This document shows positions 34,384 through 46,148 of a stretch of DNA of 64,000 nt, in pieces. Source of the stretch: Onchidella celtica (Eukaryota; Mollusca; Gastropoda; Systellommatophora; Onchidiidae); assembly GCA_963931925.1 (NCBI GenBank), contig OZ007579.1:35046118-35110117 (forward strand). The letters are read 5' to 3'. The notes under the pieces were generated by a model. The model made no database searches. It saw nothing but the letters and a program-made list of their open reading frames with translations, and had not been told where the DNA came from. Position 1 is the first letter of the stretch, and the number at the start of each line of letters is the position of its first letter. Made by a program: the position numbers and the translations under genes.

Positions 34384-34455
<72 letters not shown>
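33724..34455. repeat. (CTAC)n array with CACCTTCCCAC interspersions, then (CTAT)n
   Basis: Tetranucleotide CTAC units are broken every 40-60 bp by CACCTTCCCAC. The array ends in pure (CTAT)n at 34370-34455. Its sister array is at 36950-37610. Confidence 0.96.
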
Positions 34456-34456
<1 letters not shown>

Positions 34457-34563
34457 AAAAAGTGTTGTTGAAAATGTTCTTTGCGTCTATAGCTCTGACA
34501 GAAGAAGATGCCCCTGAAGCTAAATTATAATGGAACTAGATGACCTACCTAAACAATCATGTG

Positions 34564-34685
<122 letters not shown>

Positions 34686-34689
34686 CTCA

Positions 34690-35713
34690 TATAATAAAAA
34701 TAATAAACTATAGTCTTGCTGCAGAACCCATGCACACGAGAACACTACGCACCAAACTGAACGCTTGAAACGGTTACTTTTTATGACATGCACGGTACTA
34801 TATGTATTATTACGAAACAAACATGCAAAAATACAGATGTTACATAGCAATAAACATTGTTATTTTTTAAAAATACATGCTTGAAGTAAACAACTTTTAA
34901 TTATGGCCATCATCTTCCTTATTTCAATTGCCACTTTCCTGCCAAATTTAAGGCCTGAAGAGAGTATAGTTTGGTCAGTTAGTCATGCCCAAGGTTGCGA
35001 GTTACTGAGATATATAATGGAATAAGATATTACTCCCAAATATAACAAAATCGTTCGTGCTCAGGCCATAGCCCTCTTTGAACAGTGCCAATACATGTAG
35101 ACTGTAGTTGCCCCCGGAAGTTGTGAGAAAGCTATGTTTAGTATATCCGGTTCACACTCCTGTTCCTTATCATGCAGCACAAAAAAAGAATCGCTGTCAT
35201 CGCCAATTGATCTTATCATTCGGCATCGAAAGGACTCGATTGCAGTAGCCACTTGATCCTATGATTCGGCGTCAAAAAGAATCCATATCAGTTAGTCCAA
35301 TTATGCAGCAACGAAGAGAATCATACTGTGAAATGACTGAAAACGGCTGATTAAAACTATTTGGAGTGGTTTGTAAGCTCTCGGTCATAAAGAAAGTTTG
35401 ACTGAACCTGATTTCATTGTAACTGTAAAGAATCAGTAGAAACTCGATGGAACTCCACAGACGAAAAAAATCAATTATGAAATATAAATTATTTCAATGC
35501 CGTTAATAGTTATTGTTGCTTCATGGTTTTAGTTTTCACTAAATCAAGCACATCACTAAATCACTAACAGTTTATGACAAATAGCCATCATATTTCACAC
35601 AAAGCAAACCTACTAATTTTCCCAAAAAGAGTGCCAGTTATGAAATTTATAGCAGGGCAAGTTCTAAATGTCCAAATATTTATTGAGACCAATGAGGTGG
35701 GAAAAAAACTGAC
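34690..35713. other. non-coding, holds copies of intron repeats
   Basis: 35015-35195 is the third copy of the dispersed repeat at 3333-3495. 35165-35330 is the 45-bp minisatellite as at 17330-17465. 35380-35510 matches the intron sequence around 18195 and 19660. No exon is seen here. Confidence 0.7.
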
Positions 35714-35824
35714 CTGACCGTTATATTTACAACAGGGTAGTTTGAAACAGCTAAGCCCAGACGGTAGACATGTACAAGTCTCACACTCATCTGTTGAAGG
35801 AACCGAATCTCCGAACTGGTAAAT
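35714..35824 (-). CDS. VWC-like internal exon (module 2 of gene 2)
   Basis: It has 37 codons between ATCCACAG and CAG/GTCAGT. It reads IYQFGDSVPSTDE, with loop LPSGLS, then KLPCCKYNGQ. It lies 3284 bp from its counterpart at 32430, and the pair 33532/36753 is spaced 3221 bp. This indicates a two-exon block duplication. Confidence 0.78.
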
Positions 35825-36004
35825 CTGTGGATGGAGGGGAAATAATTCATTCTGAATTTCATTTCAATTTAATCTCAAAAACACATTTCATTTTTATTTA
35901 TTCAAATTAATTGTAGAAATATGGGTAACACGTTATACAGTATATGAGACTGTCCAGTATAACTCATTTAGAAGGCATTACAGGGTCTGTTCTTGTCGGA
36001 TGTT

Positions 36005-36670
36005 ATTATCATACTGTGAAATGTCTGAAAACGTGATGGCAGAAAAAAAGAAGGTTTATGTAATTTTACCACGAGAAGTCTTAGCCATCATGTCGTCGGT
36101 TTAGTGCAAGAAGTGATGACCTCCTCCGTAACGTCAGAGAGTATGTGTTTATAGAGAGATCTAAATTCCGCCAAAACACGAAACTGGGACGCGGCGGTAA
36201 CAAGAATGGAAAAAGGCCGTCTTCACCAAAGATAGTGTGGGTACTTGTTTATCGTGGTTTCTTCATATTCTGGGTTGATTTGAATTATTCATTGCTGTTT
36301 GAGAATTCTTACTGCCATTGGAAATGTACAATTGAGTATTGTTTACGGCTGCGACCTACTTTAACTGATCTTTTGGCTCCCAATGTACCATCATGACATC
36401 TTGGATCATCTGCAGACACTAAAAAGTTTAAAATTCCTAAGATGTCCCTTAACAATATGGGTGAAAAATCTTTTTTTCTTTTCAAGGGCCTCAGATTGAG
36501 AATTCTCTGCCTCTGTCTTTGAGAGAAACTGAACATTTTAAGACTTTGAAACATCAACTGAAGAATCATCTTTTTACACTGTGGCTGTAGATCTAGTTTT
36601 GTTGTTTTTTAATTTGCGTGTGTACTGTGTGTATGATTGATATGGCATAAAAGATGTAAGCAAAACAAAA
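36005..36670. repeat. intron repeat A plus LINE 3' end, copy 2
   Basis: 36005-36360 repeats 32722-33085. 36400-36670 repeats the LINE tail of 33110-33410, with its reading frame more decayed. The arrangement exon, repeat A, LINE tail, exon, CTAC array is the same in both blocks. Confidence 0.8.
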
Positions 36671-36752
36671 CAGTCAAGAAATTTATGTGAGGGCAAGTTC
36701 TAATGTCGAAATATTTTTAGAGGCCGATAAGTTGGAAAAACAAGCAGATGAC

Positions 36753-36863
36753 CTGACCGTTATATTTACAACAGGATTGTGTCCAACACCTAACCCCAGA
36801 CCCTTCACATGTACAAGTCTTACAACCATCTGTTGAAGGAACCGGATCTCCGATCTGGTAAAT
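36753..36863 (-). CDS. VWC-like internal exon (module 1 seen of gene 2)
   Basis: It has 37 codons between CCACAG and CAG/GTCATC. It reads IYQIGDPVPSTDG, then C-x2-C-x-C, loop EGSGVR, then WTQSCCKYNGQ. It is the most diverged of the internal set. It is the first recognised exon of gene 2 in transcript order. Upstream exons, including any signal peptide, were not found with confidence. Confidence 0.77.
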
Positions 36864-36949
36864 CTGTGGACGGAGGAGAAATAATTCATTCTGAATTTAA
36901 TCTCGTGTGTTTTTTTTCGAGTTTCACACTCCATTATTCTGTACCCTCT

Positions 36950-37611
36950 TAGATACCTACCTACTTACCTACCTACCTACCTACCTAAATATCTAAGTAC
37001 TTACTTACCTACCTACGTACGTACATACCTACCAAACTTCCTACCTACCTACCTACCTACCTACCTACCTACTTAACACCTTCCCACACACTTACCTACC
37101 TAACTACCTAACTATCTACCTATCTACCATCTGCCCACCTACCTGTCTACCTAAATACCTACCTACAACCTCCCCACCTACCTACCACCTTCCCACTTAC
37201 CTACCTACCTACACATCTACCCATCTACCTATCTACCACCTTCCCACCTACCTACACACCTACCAACCTACCTACCTACCTAATTACCTATCTACCTATC
37301 TACCTACCTACCACCTTCCCACTTACCTACCTACCACCTCCCCACCTACCTACCTCCCACCTTCCCACCTACTTACCTACCTACCTACCACCTTCCCACC
37401 TACCTACCTACCTATCTACCTATCACCTTCCCACATATATACCTACCTACCTACCACCTTCCCACCTACCTACCTACCACCTTCCCACATAACTACCTAC
37501 TACCTACCTACCTACCTACTTACCTGCCACCTTCCCACCTACCTACCTACCACCTTACCACCTTCCCACCCACTTACCTACCTACCTATCGCCTTCCCAC
37601 CTACCTACCTA
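36950..37611. repeat. (CTAC)n array with CACCTTCCCAC interspersions
   Basis: It has the same composition and period as the array at 33724. It lies about 90 bp upstream, in transcript sense, of the exon at 36753. Confidence 0.96.
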
Positions 37612-38280
37612 TGTCATGATCTCATTTTTGGGATCCAGTGAGTAGTGTTAGGATGATCCGACCCTTAGAATAAAAAGGTGGGATTTTATAGGTTAGTGGA
37701 CTCACGCCCTAAGGCGGTGAGTTTTGCAAGCAGTGCACGGGGCACGTGAACCCGGCATGATTTCGGAAGGTGAGACAAGAAACTTTCACGGGGTTTGGCT
37801 GGAGGTATATAAGCTTAAGTCGCCATTGTTTAAGCAGAGAACGGCTGTGGAAATCATTCGATCCAGTGAGGTTCCTCTCGGCTCGAGCTCCAGGGCCTGA
37901 CAATAGGAGTCGAGCACAGACAGAATAGATACAAGTGAAGTCGAAGTGGAGTGACCGTGTCGTCATCCAGAGAATTGATAACGCCTCGTCGCACTAGGCC
38001 AAAAGTGCGAACCGTGTCCGTTGGATCTACGCTCGTACTTGGCTACGAGCGTATAATGGTAGGCAATTCATAAGTCCACACAATAGAGACAGGAATTACT
38101 AGATCAGCCCAGTGACGAAGCTGAGTAGTAGGAAAGCCACTGGCAATCCTCACAATAGAGAAAGGATTAATACAGTGTAGAATGATAGTGTGTGTGGAAA
38201 GAAAGAAGTATTGAAGTCATTCATAGAAAAATAATCTTTTGTAGACGTAGTACGTAGATATTGTATCTCATGTTATATTG
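37612..38280 (+). repeat. possible LTR fragment
   Basis: It begins TGTCATGATC, like the solo LTR at 44047, and has a TATA-like GGTATATAAGC near 37803. No matching second copy or target duplication was found, and the right end merges into the LINE 5' region. It could equally be unique sequence. Confidence 0.3.
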
Positions 38281-38613
38281 AATGCCTTGTATCCCATGGC
38301 AAGGCAGCAAAACGAGGAGGCGTTTGCTCGGGCTTGGCAAGCGTCTGTCTCTCCTCTATAAGCCCACCCATTTCCGATTTGGAGAGGACACTCCAGCCAT
38401 CCGTTACGGATGGGCACAACACGGGAGGTGGCAGTTACCGGTGATAAGCTCAATCCATTTGGCGTACGGATGAGCGCCAGGGGTCCCCTCTGTCGGTGGG
38501 AGCGGCTTTTCAGCTGCATTGATCAACTACCGCCCGCCGTAACCTGGGCAGCCCCCAGGCAGTTGGGTGTTGTTCCGCCACGTCAGCCTGCTTCATAAGG
38601 TGGTTGGAGCTAG

Positions 38614-40032
38614 ACCAAAAGTCAAAAAGCTGACGTAAAGTGTGCACCTGGCAAAAACAGAAAAATACTAAAACTTGGTACCTGGAACGTCAGAACAATG
38701 CGCCCAGGCTTGCAACAGCAAGATCTCACTGATATTGACTCCATCAGGAAATCCCAAATTATTGATCGAGAACTTCAGCTACTAAACATCGACATCGCTG
38801 CCCTTCAAGAAACTCGACTTCCCGACTCCGGGTCAGTCAAAGAAGAAAACTACACCTTCTTCTGGCAGGGCCTTAGCAGCGAACAGCCGAGAATCCACGG
38901 CGTGGGCTTCGCCGTAAAAAACTCCCTTATCAATTCGATCGCAACTCCAATTGGAGTGTCAGAACGCATCATGACACTCAGACTGAACACCCGGTCTGGT
39001 TTTACCAACATTATCTGTGTCTATGCCCCAACACTTACCTCCTCTGACGAAACCAAAGACATTTTCTACGAGGCATTGCAGAGGACTCTCCACAACATCC
39101 CTCTCACCGAAGGCCTGCTAATTCTGGGTGACTTTAACGCTCGAGTGGGAGCAGATCACTCCGCATGGCCAAAGTGCATTGGGCACTTCGGCATTGGCAA
39201 CATCAACGAAAACGGGCAGCGCCTTCTGCAGCTATGCTCCGTAAACTCATTATGTGTTACAAACACGTACTTTGACCTTAAGAGATGCCAAAGAACATCA
39301 TGGCGCCATCCCAGGTCTGGCCATTGGCATCAATTAGATCTTATTCTCTCAAGGAGGAAGAGTTTGGGCTGTATAAAAATAACTCGTTCCCTCCACAGTG
39401 CTGACTGTGACACCGACCATGCACTGGTAGTCAGCAAAATCAAAATTTCGGCCAAGAAAATATACAGATCAAAAGCCCCTTCAATCCCTAAGATCAATGT
39501 AACAGCAATCAGAGATGAATCAAATAGAAAGTCATTTGAAAAGTTATTTGCTGAAAGCATGGATAATGTCACCCAATGTGACTCGGTAGATGAAACATGG
39601 AACACTCTCAGTTCAAAAATTCATGACTGTGCCATCAAGTCTTTTGGACAGCATAAAGTTTCAAACAACGACTGGGTAGCCCAGAACAGCGAAATTCTCC
39701 TACCTCTCATTGAGCAAAAGAAATCTGCTTTCAATGAGTATAACAAAAATTGCAATCAGAGTACAAAAACTTGTTTGAAAAATGCAAAAGCTAAACTTCA
39801 GCTGGAGGTAAGACGTTGCGCCAACAAATACTGGACAGACTTGTGTAACAGCATACAAGAGGCAAATGAAAAGGGAGATATGAAAACCGCCTTTAGTCAG
39901 ATGAAAGTAGCTCTTGGGCCACTCATCACCAAAAGCGCCCCACTTAAGTCTGTAAATGGTGAACCCATCACAGATAAAAATGAACAACTGAATAGGTGGG
40001 TAGAGCATTACTCTTCTGTTGTATTCAACTGA
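38614..40032 (+). CDS. LINE endonuclease half
   Basis: The frame is open from 38614, after a TAG at 38611. The conserved GTWNVRTM start of the domain lies upstream of the first ATG at 38698, so that ATG is internal and no clear start is visible. Motifs: LQETRLPDSG (catalytic Glu), ILGDFNARVG, the HQLDLILS segment and CDTDHALV near the end of the domain. The domain nicks target DNA for priming. A linker follows until the frame ends at 40032, where it overlaps the RT frame by 14 bp in another register. Confidence 0.88.
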   Translation, partial: TKSQKADVKCAPGKNRKILKLGTWNVRTMRPGLQQQDLTDIDSIRKSQIIDRELQLLNIDIAALQETRLPDSGSVKEENYTFFWQGLSSEQPRIHGVGFAVKNSLINSIATPIGVSERIMTLRLNTRSGFTNIICVYAPTLTSSDETKDIFYEALQRTLHNIPLTEGLLILGDFNARVGADHSAWPKCIGHFGIGNINENGQRLLQLCSVNSLCVTNTYFDLKRCQRTSWRHPRSGHWHQLDLILSRRKSLGCIKITRSLHSADCDTDHALVVSKIKISAKKIYRSKAPSIPKINVTAIRDESNRKSFEKLFAESMDNVTQCDSVDETWNTLSSKIHDCAIKSFGQHKVSNNDWVAQNSEILLPLIEQKKSAFNEYNKNCNQSTKTCLKNAKAKLQLEVRRCANKYWTDLCNSIQEANEKGDMKTAFSQMKVALGPLITKSAPLKSVNGEPITDKNEQLNRWVEHYSSVVFN

Positions 40033-41827
40033 GAAAAATATTCCACCAGATTTTGAGGAACACCTCCAAAAACTGCCAATAATGGCCGAACTTGACGCTG
40101 AACCTTCCTTAGTCGAGCTTTCCAATGCAATCGACCACCTGTCTGCTGGAAAAGCCACAGGAAGTGACAACATTCCTGCAGAGGTATTAAAAGACCTAAA
40201 AGGCCTACTATTACCACACCTGTATAATCTGTTACTGCAGTGTTGGAAAGAAGGCGTGATACCACATGATATGAGAGACGCCAAAATTGTCACACTTTAC
40301 AAGAACAAAGGAGACAAAGGCGACTGCAACAACTATCGAGGCATATCCCTCCTCAGCATTACTGGAAAGGCTTTTGCTCGCGTCATCCTCTGCCGCCTTC
40401 AACAACTGGAGGAAAAAGTCTTACCAGAAACACAATGTGGCTTTCGAAGCAAACGATCAACTATTGACATGATATTTGCACTTCGGCAAATCCAAGAAAA
40501 ATGTAAAGAACAAAACAGGCCGCTTATAACATGCTTTGTGGACCTAACAAAGGCTTTCGACACCGTAAGCCGATCTGGCCTGTATGCAGTCCTTAAATCC
40601 ATAGGCTGTCCACCAACATTGCTAAAACTTATTGCATCCTTCCACACTGACATGAGGGCATGTGTCAACTTTGAAGGCTGCACATCCAATTCATTTGCTG
40701 TAAACAGCGGTGTGAAGCAGGGATGTGTTCTTGCTCCTACCTTATTTGGTATATATTTTGCAGCCCTACTCAAGAATGCCTTTGGTCAATGTTCAGATGG
40801 AGTACTTTCCACCAGAGTGGACGGCTCCATTTTTAATGTTGCCAGACTAAAAGCAAAATCTCGTACAGAGCATATTATGTTACAAGAGCTCCTCTTCGCA
40901 GATGATGCTGCAATCGTGGCCCACGATGAAACCACTCTCCAGGCTCTCATCAATAGCCTTGCCAAAGCCTGTGACAAATTCATGCTAAGGATCAGTGTCT
41001 CAAAAACTGTAGTTTTGACACAAGGCTTGAGAAACCCCAACCCAATCATGCTGAATGGCTCTCCTCTGGAGCAAGTGGGAAAATTCTGCTACCTAGGCTC
41101 AACCATCAGTGGTAGCACAGGCATAACAACTGAAATAAATGCCAGAATAGGAAAGGCGGCCACAGCTTTTGGCAAACTCTCAAAAAGGGTGTGGAAAAAT
41201 AGCAAGCTGACCATCAAAACAAAGGTACTCGTGTACCAAACTTGCGTCCTAAGCACCCTGCTGTATGGCTCAGAGACATGGACCACCTACTCCAAACATG
41301 AAAGATCCCTCAACTCCTTCCACCTGCGCTGCCTACGCAAAATTCTCAAGATCAAGTGGCAAGACAGGATCTCAAATATCGAAGTTCTGAGCCGAGCCAA
41401 CATTCCATCAACTCAGGCTCTCCTAGGCAAAAAAAGACTGCGGTGGCTTGGACATCTCCACCGTATGGAAAATGATCGCATCCCCAGACAAATTCTCTAC
41501 GGGGAACTTGCTACTGGCAACCGACCCAGAGGTAGGCCACATCTGCGATTCAAAGACACTTGCAAGGTCACGATGAAAGCATTCAACATCGACCCCAATG
41601 AATGGGAGAACCTTGCAAATGATCGAAGCAGATGGAGACAAAAATTGCGCAGTGGCACGCTCGCAATAGACTTCAAGGCAAAAGAAACATACCTGACAAA
41701 ACGACAGAGGCGGAATGAAAACACTCGCCAAAGTGAACCCAAAAGACTGACCTGCAATCACTGCCATCGCACTCTCGGGTCAAACATTGGTAGAATAAGC
41801 CACGAGAGAAGCTGTCAGTCAAAGTGA
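40019..41827 (+). CDS. LINE reverse transcriptase half with C-terminal zinc motif
   Basis: The RT motifs are complete: KATGSDNIPAEVLK, NNYRGISLLS, CFVDLTKAFDTV (first Asp), GVKQGCVLAPTLF, and LFADDAAIVA (Asp pair). The C-terminal region has LRWLGHLHRMENDRIP and GRPHLRFKDTCK, followed by a C-x2-C...H-x4-C finger (CNHCHRTLG, HERSC) that ends four residues before the stop. One indel near 40020-40030 separates it from the endonuclease half. The rest is open, so the copy is fairly young. Confidence 0.9.
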   Translation: MYSTEKNIPPDFEEHLQKLPIMAELDAEPSLVELSNAIDHLSAGKATGSDNIPAEVLKDLKGLLLPHLYNLLLQCWKEGVIPHDMRDAKIVTLYKNKGDKGDCNNYRGISLLSITGKAFARVILCRLQQLEEKVLPETQCGFRSKRSTIDMIFALRQIQEKCKEQNRPLITCFVDLTKAFDTVSRSGLYAVLKSIGCPPTLLKLIASFHTDMRACVNFEGCTSNSFAVNSGVKQGCVLAPTLFGIYFAALLKNAFGQCSDGVLSTRVDGSIFNVARLKAKSRTEHIMLQELLFADDAAIVAHDETTLQALINSLAKACDKFMLRISVSKTVVLTQGLRNPNPIMLNGSPLEQVGKFCYLGSTISGSTGITTEINARIGKAATAFGKLSKRVWKNSKLTIKTKVLVYQTCVLSTLLYGSETWTTYSKHERSLNSFHLRCLRKILKIKWQDRISNIEVLSRANIPSTQALLGKKRLRWLGHLHRMENDRIPRQILYGELATGNRPRGRPHLRFKDTCKVTMKAFNIDPNEWENLANDRSRWRQKLRSGTLAIDFKAKETYLTKRQRRNENTRQSEPKRLTCNHCHRTLGSNIGRISHERSCQSK

Positions 41828-42078
41828 AAGTGAATATTCTAGCTGCTAAGACCGTCTGTAAAGACGCTAAAGGCCATATATGTATCCCATGTGAGATTAG
41901 AACTTTTGAATTACAGTTAATAAGTTCCGCGACAAGCTGGAGTTCCCACAACGGGGCTTTGATGTAGCCACTAATTAAGACAGTCCTATTTATTGTATCT
42001 GCAATCCTATCTATTGTATCTGCAACCATATTTATTGTATTCTGCAATCCTATTTATTGTATCTGCAATCCTATCTAT

Positions 42079-43295
42079 TGTCACGATCACGTGCGTGAAG
42101 ATGGTCACGACCACGTGTGTGATGAGTACCTAACTTATTTACCTTTCAAACCCAGCTAACAAGCCAAGCAAGCAGACCAGCGATCAACGGACACATGGAG
42201 TGAGATTTAAATTAAACGATATTTAATTATAAATGCATGACAAAACTTATGTCAAAACATTCAACTCATGATAATCACATACATAATCACAAAAACAGAG
42301 ATACTTCAAATTTACTCTTGGGGATCATGGCTATTATCTGTTCCCCGTTTCACATCTAGATCTAATCCCTCTGTCTATAAACTTAACTAGGTATACTTAA
42401 TAGTCTCTGTCAACAGCTGCCCTCCTCGTTGATGCAGTTTCACGTCTCCAGAGTTCACACGATCCTTTCTAGATCTCTAACTTCGACGATAAAAGGGGAA
42501 ACAGACGTCCCTGGCTTCACACAAATAAGAACACACAGTTCACACCCGCCATCGTAGATTACTAGCTCCTTGAGGGGTTATCATCCCGTCCTCAAAGACT
42601 CTTCTTCTGCAAACACACAGCACATCGACGGTTCACACCCGCCATCGCAAATCACGAGCTTCTGATGGGTTCCCATCCTATCATCAGAACTCCTCAACTT
42701 CTGGTCCCCATGGCACGACCTTCCACTTGTCGCCCGGAGCGATAAATTCTGCGTCTTCCTTTAGGAATGAATAACTTGGGAACCTTCATAGATTCCTCAC
42801 ATACATAACACCCCTGGTCCCCATGGCACGACCTTCCACTTGTCGCCCGGACCGATAAATTCTGCGTCTTCCTTTAGGAACGAATAATTTGGGAACCTTC
42901 ATAGATTCCTCACATACATAACACCCCTGGTCCCCATGGCACGACCTTCCACCTGTCGCCCGGACCACTTCTCGCTGCGTCTTCCTTTAGGGATGAATAA
43001 TTTGGGAACCACGTGTGTCGAGCTTCTCCTCTACTTATACTCCCGAGGTTTTTGCACACGCGACTAGTTTAAAGCGAGTCGTGTGTATCTATCCACGCTC
43101 GTCAGCAATGTTAAAAACCGTGTTTTCCCCTGCTAAGCTCACCCCCCTAGACTCGTGGCGCACAAGGCCACCGACCTTCCTCGTGATATTTAATCTTTCA
43201 TGCTCGACAACAACTTTAAAAACTCCCCTTCTCCCCTACTAAGTTTACCCCCTCTATACTCGTGGCGTACAAGGTCATCAACCTTAATCGTGACA
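42079..43295 (-). repeat. 3' LTR of the defective Gmr1-like element
   Basis: It spans 1217 bp with inverted termini TGTCACGAT...ATCGTGACA. It contains three 113-bp tandem units starting at 42701, 42814 and 42927. Bases 42079-42746 match the other LTR at 47257-47923 closely. Confidence 0.9.
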
Positions 43296-43307
43296 CCTCC
43301 TTCCCAC
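43296..43307 (-). promoter_or_regulatory. polypurine tract
   Basis: The minus strand reads GTGGGAAGGAGG directly before the LTR terminus TGTCACGAT. Position and composition are as expected for plus-strand priming. Confidence 0.85.
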
Positions 43308-43513
43308 AAAACAAAATTTTGATCCCTAGAGCAAAATTTTTACAAGAAATTCAATACATCAGAATTTCATTCAAATAAGAAGGGTAAACAATCCAAATAC
43401 ATAGCATCAATGACATCTGGAAAGGCAATCAGCAATTACATTCTCTCTCTCTTTCACATGTATAATATATGTACATCATGTTTCTGCAACATCAGAAAAT
43501 AAATCTGGATACC

Positions 43514-43981
43514 TCACACCAAATCTTTCAACCGCTCTCTTGGACGCAATTTCACATAATATAATTTCCCATCCATATCCTGTAAAATCTCAGAATTTGA
43601 CAAGTTAGGGGATATCACATCATGTCTGAGATGTACATCTTGAGTCTCTTCTTGTGACTCAATATCATTATCCACTTCATTTGTTTTCCTTATACCCAAA
43701 TGGCCACCCAGAGGTAAATTATGGGCCATGGCAAGTATCTCGTGCCTATATGGTTTCGGAACCACAACTTGATAAACAACCGCCCACTCTTCCGTTGCGC
43801 GGACATCAATGGGTCTCCATTTTCTCATAAGTACTCCATCTTTTATGAAGTACCCTTTTGGTACTTTATTAAGTTCTTCGTCGCTCAGAACTTGATCCTG
43901 CAATGGCTGTAAGCTAGGATCTAAGCCTTGTTCTTTAATTAACTGGTCTCTATCATATGATAAATTCTTATCTTCCCGCAT
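43514..43981 (-). pseudogene. integrase finger fused to RT linker (pol deletion product)
   Basis: The frame carries the start of the integrase HHCC region (VVPKPYRHEILAMAHN, then GGHLGIRKT). It then jumps to a segment NLSNSEILQDMDGKL, which resembles the linker that precedes RT in integrase-first gypsy elements. The second half of the zinc finger, the DDE core and the RT are absent. It stops at 43514, about 200 bp before the purine tract. Upstream it is continuous in frame with the protease frame across the solo LTR. Confidence 0.75.
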
Positions 43982-44046
43982 AACATCGGAATGACTGACA
44001 TCTTCATGTAATATGGATCCTAGAAAAGTATTAGAAAGATCATAAG

Positions 44047-45270
44047 TGTCATGATTCGGATGTTATTAAAACTCACGCAGAGAGTGAGTTGTTTTTTTAC
44101 CAGGGCCATGAGAAATTGGCTGGTGGCCTTGAACGGTCCTCGCCAATTATAGTTGGTGAGTAAATAAATGTAAAGTTAAACTGTTAGATTCACGCTTGTC
44201 GGTTTTAATGTTCGTGATTAATAAGTAATGGAGTAGGGGTGAAACAAGGTGGGGACAGTTGACATTGTTAAGTATGACTAGACAAGTTTTTGCACGTTAA
44301 CTGGCTGGTAGAATAGTGCAGACGTATTACTACAATTAAAATGGTGGGAGGTTTCGACCTATGAGATAGCTGAACTAATTGGGCCAGCGGACTAGCACGC
44401 TGGGTAGTTAGATAGTATATAACATCGTGTAACGTTCAGATTTAGTGAATACAGGCGAGCAGAAGCATCGTGTCGTGAAGTATCTCCGGTCGACCAGTAC
44501 CTGAACTGTGTGATTTGAAGACAAGAAGTCCTTGCTAACGGACTGACTGAGCTCTAGAAAGAAAGGTCTGAGTGGGCTGACCTTTGAAAGCCCACGCTGC
44601 GCTATATTGATGTTCGCGCCTACCAGTAGGCGTGAGCAATGGTAATATATTTTATTTGTTCAAGCATAATAGAGATCGGAGATAGAGAGAGAACTACAGC
44701 CTCATAGGAAGACTAAGGAAACCCCAGCTGGCACTCGACCCCGAGTGTCCTGTATCATAGATCTATTGCCATAGTATGATTGGAATAATATAGCACATTG
44801 TTGATGAATTGAATAGTGATTGTGCATAAAATATAGTCTTTTGGCAACTGCTTAAATTACCTACAAGCCGAAGAGTGCTTCTGTAGGCTTTGAACGTACT
44901 GGGCTCTCCTAACATTTAAGCCCATATGATTTATGGAGAGTTTGCCTGGCGACTGGCCAGTGGCGACTCAACGGTCACTTTAAATTGATATCTAGTTTCG
45001 TATAATATACCTATTTGCTATTGATTGCAGTACCTCCATAGTTACATGAATATCATTGGTTAAGTTATTAATTAGAGTCTTTTTTGGTTTGAATATACCC
45101 CTATTGTCTTTTGTTTTGTTATTAATATTTATGTAAACTATGGCCTGACCGGCCTGACATATATACGCTCTAGTTATTTAATACTTTTCTTGTGTGGTTG
45201 TGTCCGAGTGTGAGTTAGCTGCCTCCCGTGCAGTCGTAACATCCCCAAGACCCTAACTCTGCTCGTGACA
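44047..45270 (+). mobile_element. solo LTR, inserted in the defective Gmr1-like element
   Basis: It is 1224 bp, runs TGTCATGATTCGG to GCTCGTGACA, and is flanked on both sides by the 5-bp duplication ATAAG (44042-44046 and 45271-45275). A second copy in reverse orientation is at 62370-63515. It holds no open frame of note. A solo LTR forms by recombination between the two LTRs of a full element. The family's internal part is not in the window. Confidence 0.93.
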
Positions 45271-46148
45271 ATAAGAATGATCTACATTGGATTCCGTCGA
45301 CCTATCTTCTTTACAAATCTCTTCACTGTCATCTGACTGCTCTTCCTTTTTAGCCATAGCTCGAGTCACCGCACATGAAGGATATATATTTGTATCTTCA
45401 CTTTCGTCATCAGTACTAGGTTTTGAAGTCAACTGCACAGTAGGTATTTTCCTAGCACCGGCAAGATCATTTCCCAACAATAGAGATACTCCCTCTATTG
45501 GCAAACCAGACTTAAGTCCAACTACCACTCGACCTGTTATAAAGTCTGACTTCAAATAAATTTTATGCAAAGGTACAGAGCTAAAAACTCCCTCTATACC
45601 CTGTATAAGACTAACTTCTCCAGTATTTGAATCATCATTAAAATCTAGAACATTATCTAACAGGAGGGACTGGGAACATCCAGTATCCCGCAATATTTTT
45701 AATGGTATGGGGGTGGAATTTTCCCCAAGAGACACTAGACCCTCTGACACAAATGGCAGAAACTCTTCCCTTATGGTCTCTAACTTCACTGGGTTACGAG
45801 GCTGTGGAGCGTTTATAACTTTCGGTCTTCCCACAAAAGCTATAGGGCCAGTCTTTTTTTTTTCAAGAGCACGACAATCCCAGCTTCTATGGCCTAATCT
45901 CCCGCAGTTATTACATCTTGATCCCTCGTTCCTCCAATCTCTTCTCTGGAAATGATAATCTTTCCCACTAGGACCAGGTCTTCTCCCATCGAAACTACTG
46001 GATCTCCGCTCCTGAACTCTATCAGGTCTACTAAGTCCAAATCTACTTTTATGAGTTAATGTAAACTCGTCAGCCAGTTTTGCGGCATCTTGCAACGTCT
46101 TTGTCTCTTTCTCATTGAGGTACGTCTTTACCTCATCACGGATTCCCG
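45253..46148 (-). pseudogene. Gag zinc knuckle and aspartic protease of the defective element
   Basis: The frame shows a CCHC knuckle (CNNCGRLGHRSWDC) near the start and the protease motif ILRDTGCSQSLLL at about residue 135. It is cut at 45270 by the solo LTR and resumes in the same register at 44046. It is one register away from the gag frame, with the shift near 46140. Confidence 0.85.

Larger units (their letters stand above)
38281..42078 (+). mobile_element. APE-type non-LTR retrotransposon with tandem-repeat 3' tail
   Basis: A GC-richer leader (about 38281-38613) precedes endonuclease and RT frames that end at 41827. The 3' end is a tail of about 21-bp units (CTATTTATTGTATCTGCAAT type, 41985-42078). 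The tail is interrupted at 42079 by a gypsy-type LTR. The clade (RTE, Nimb-like or other) cannot be decided by eye. Confidence 0.85.
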
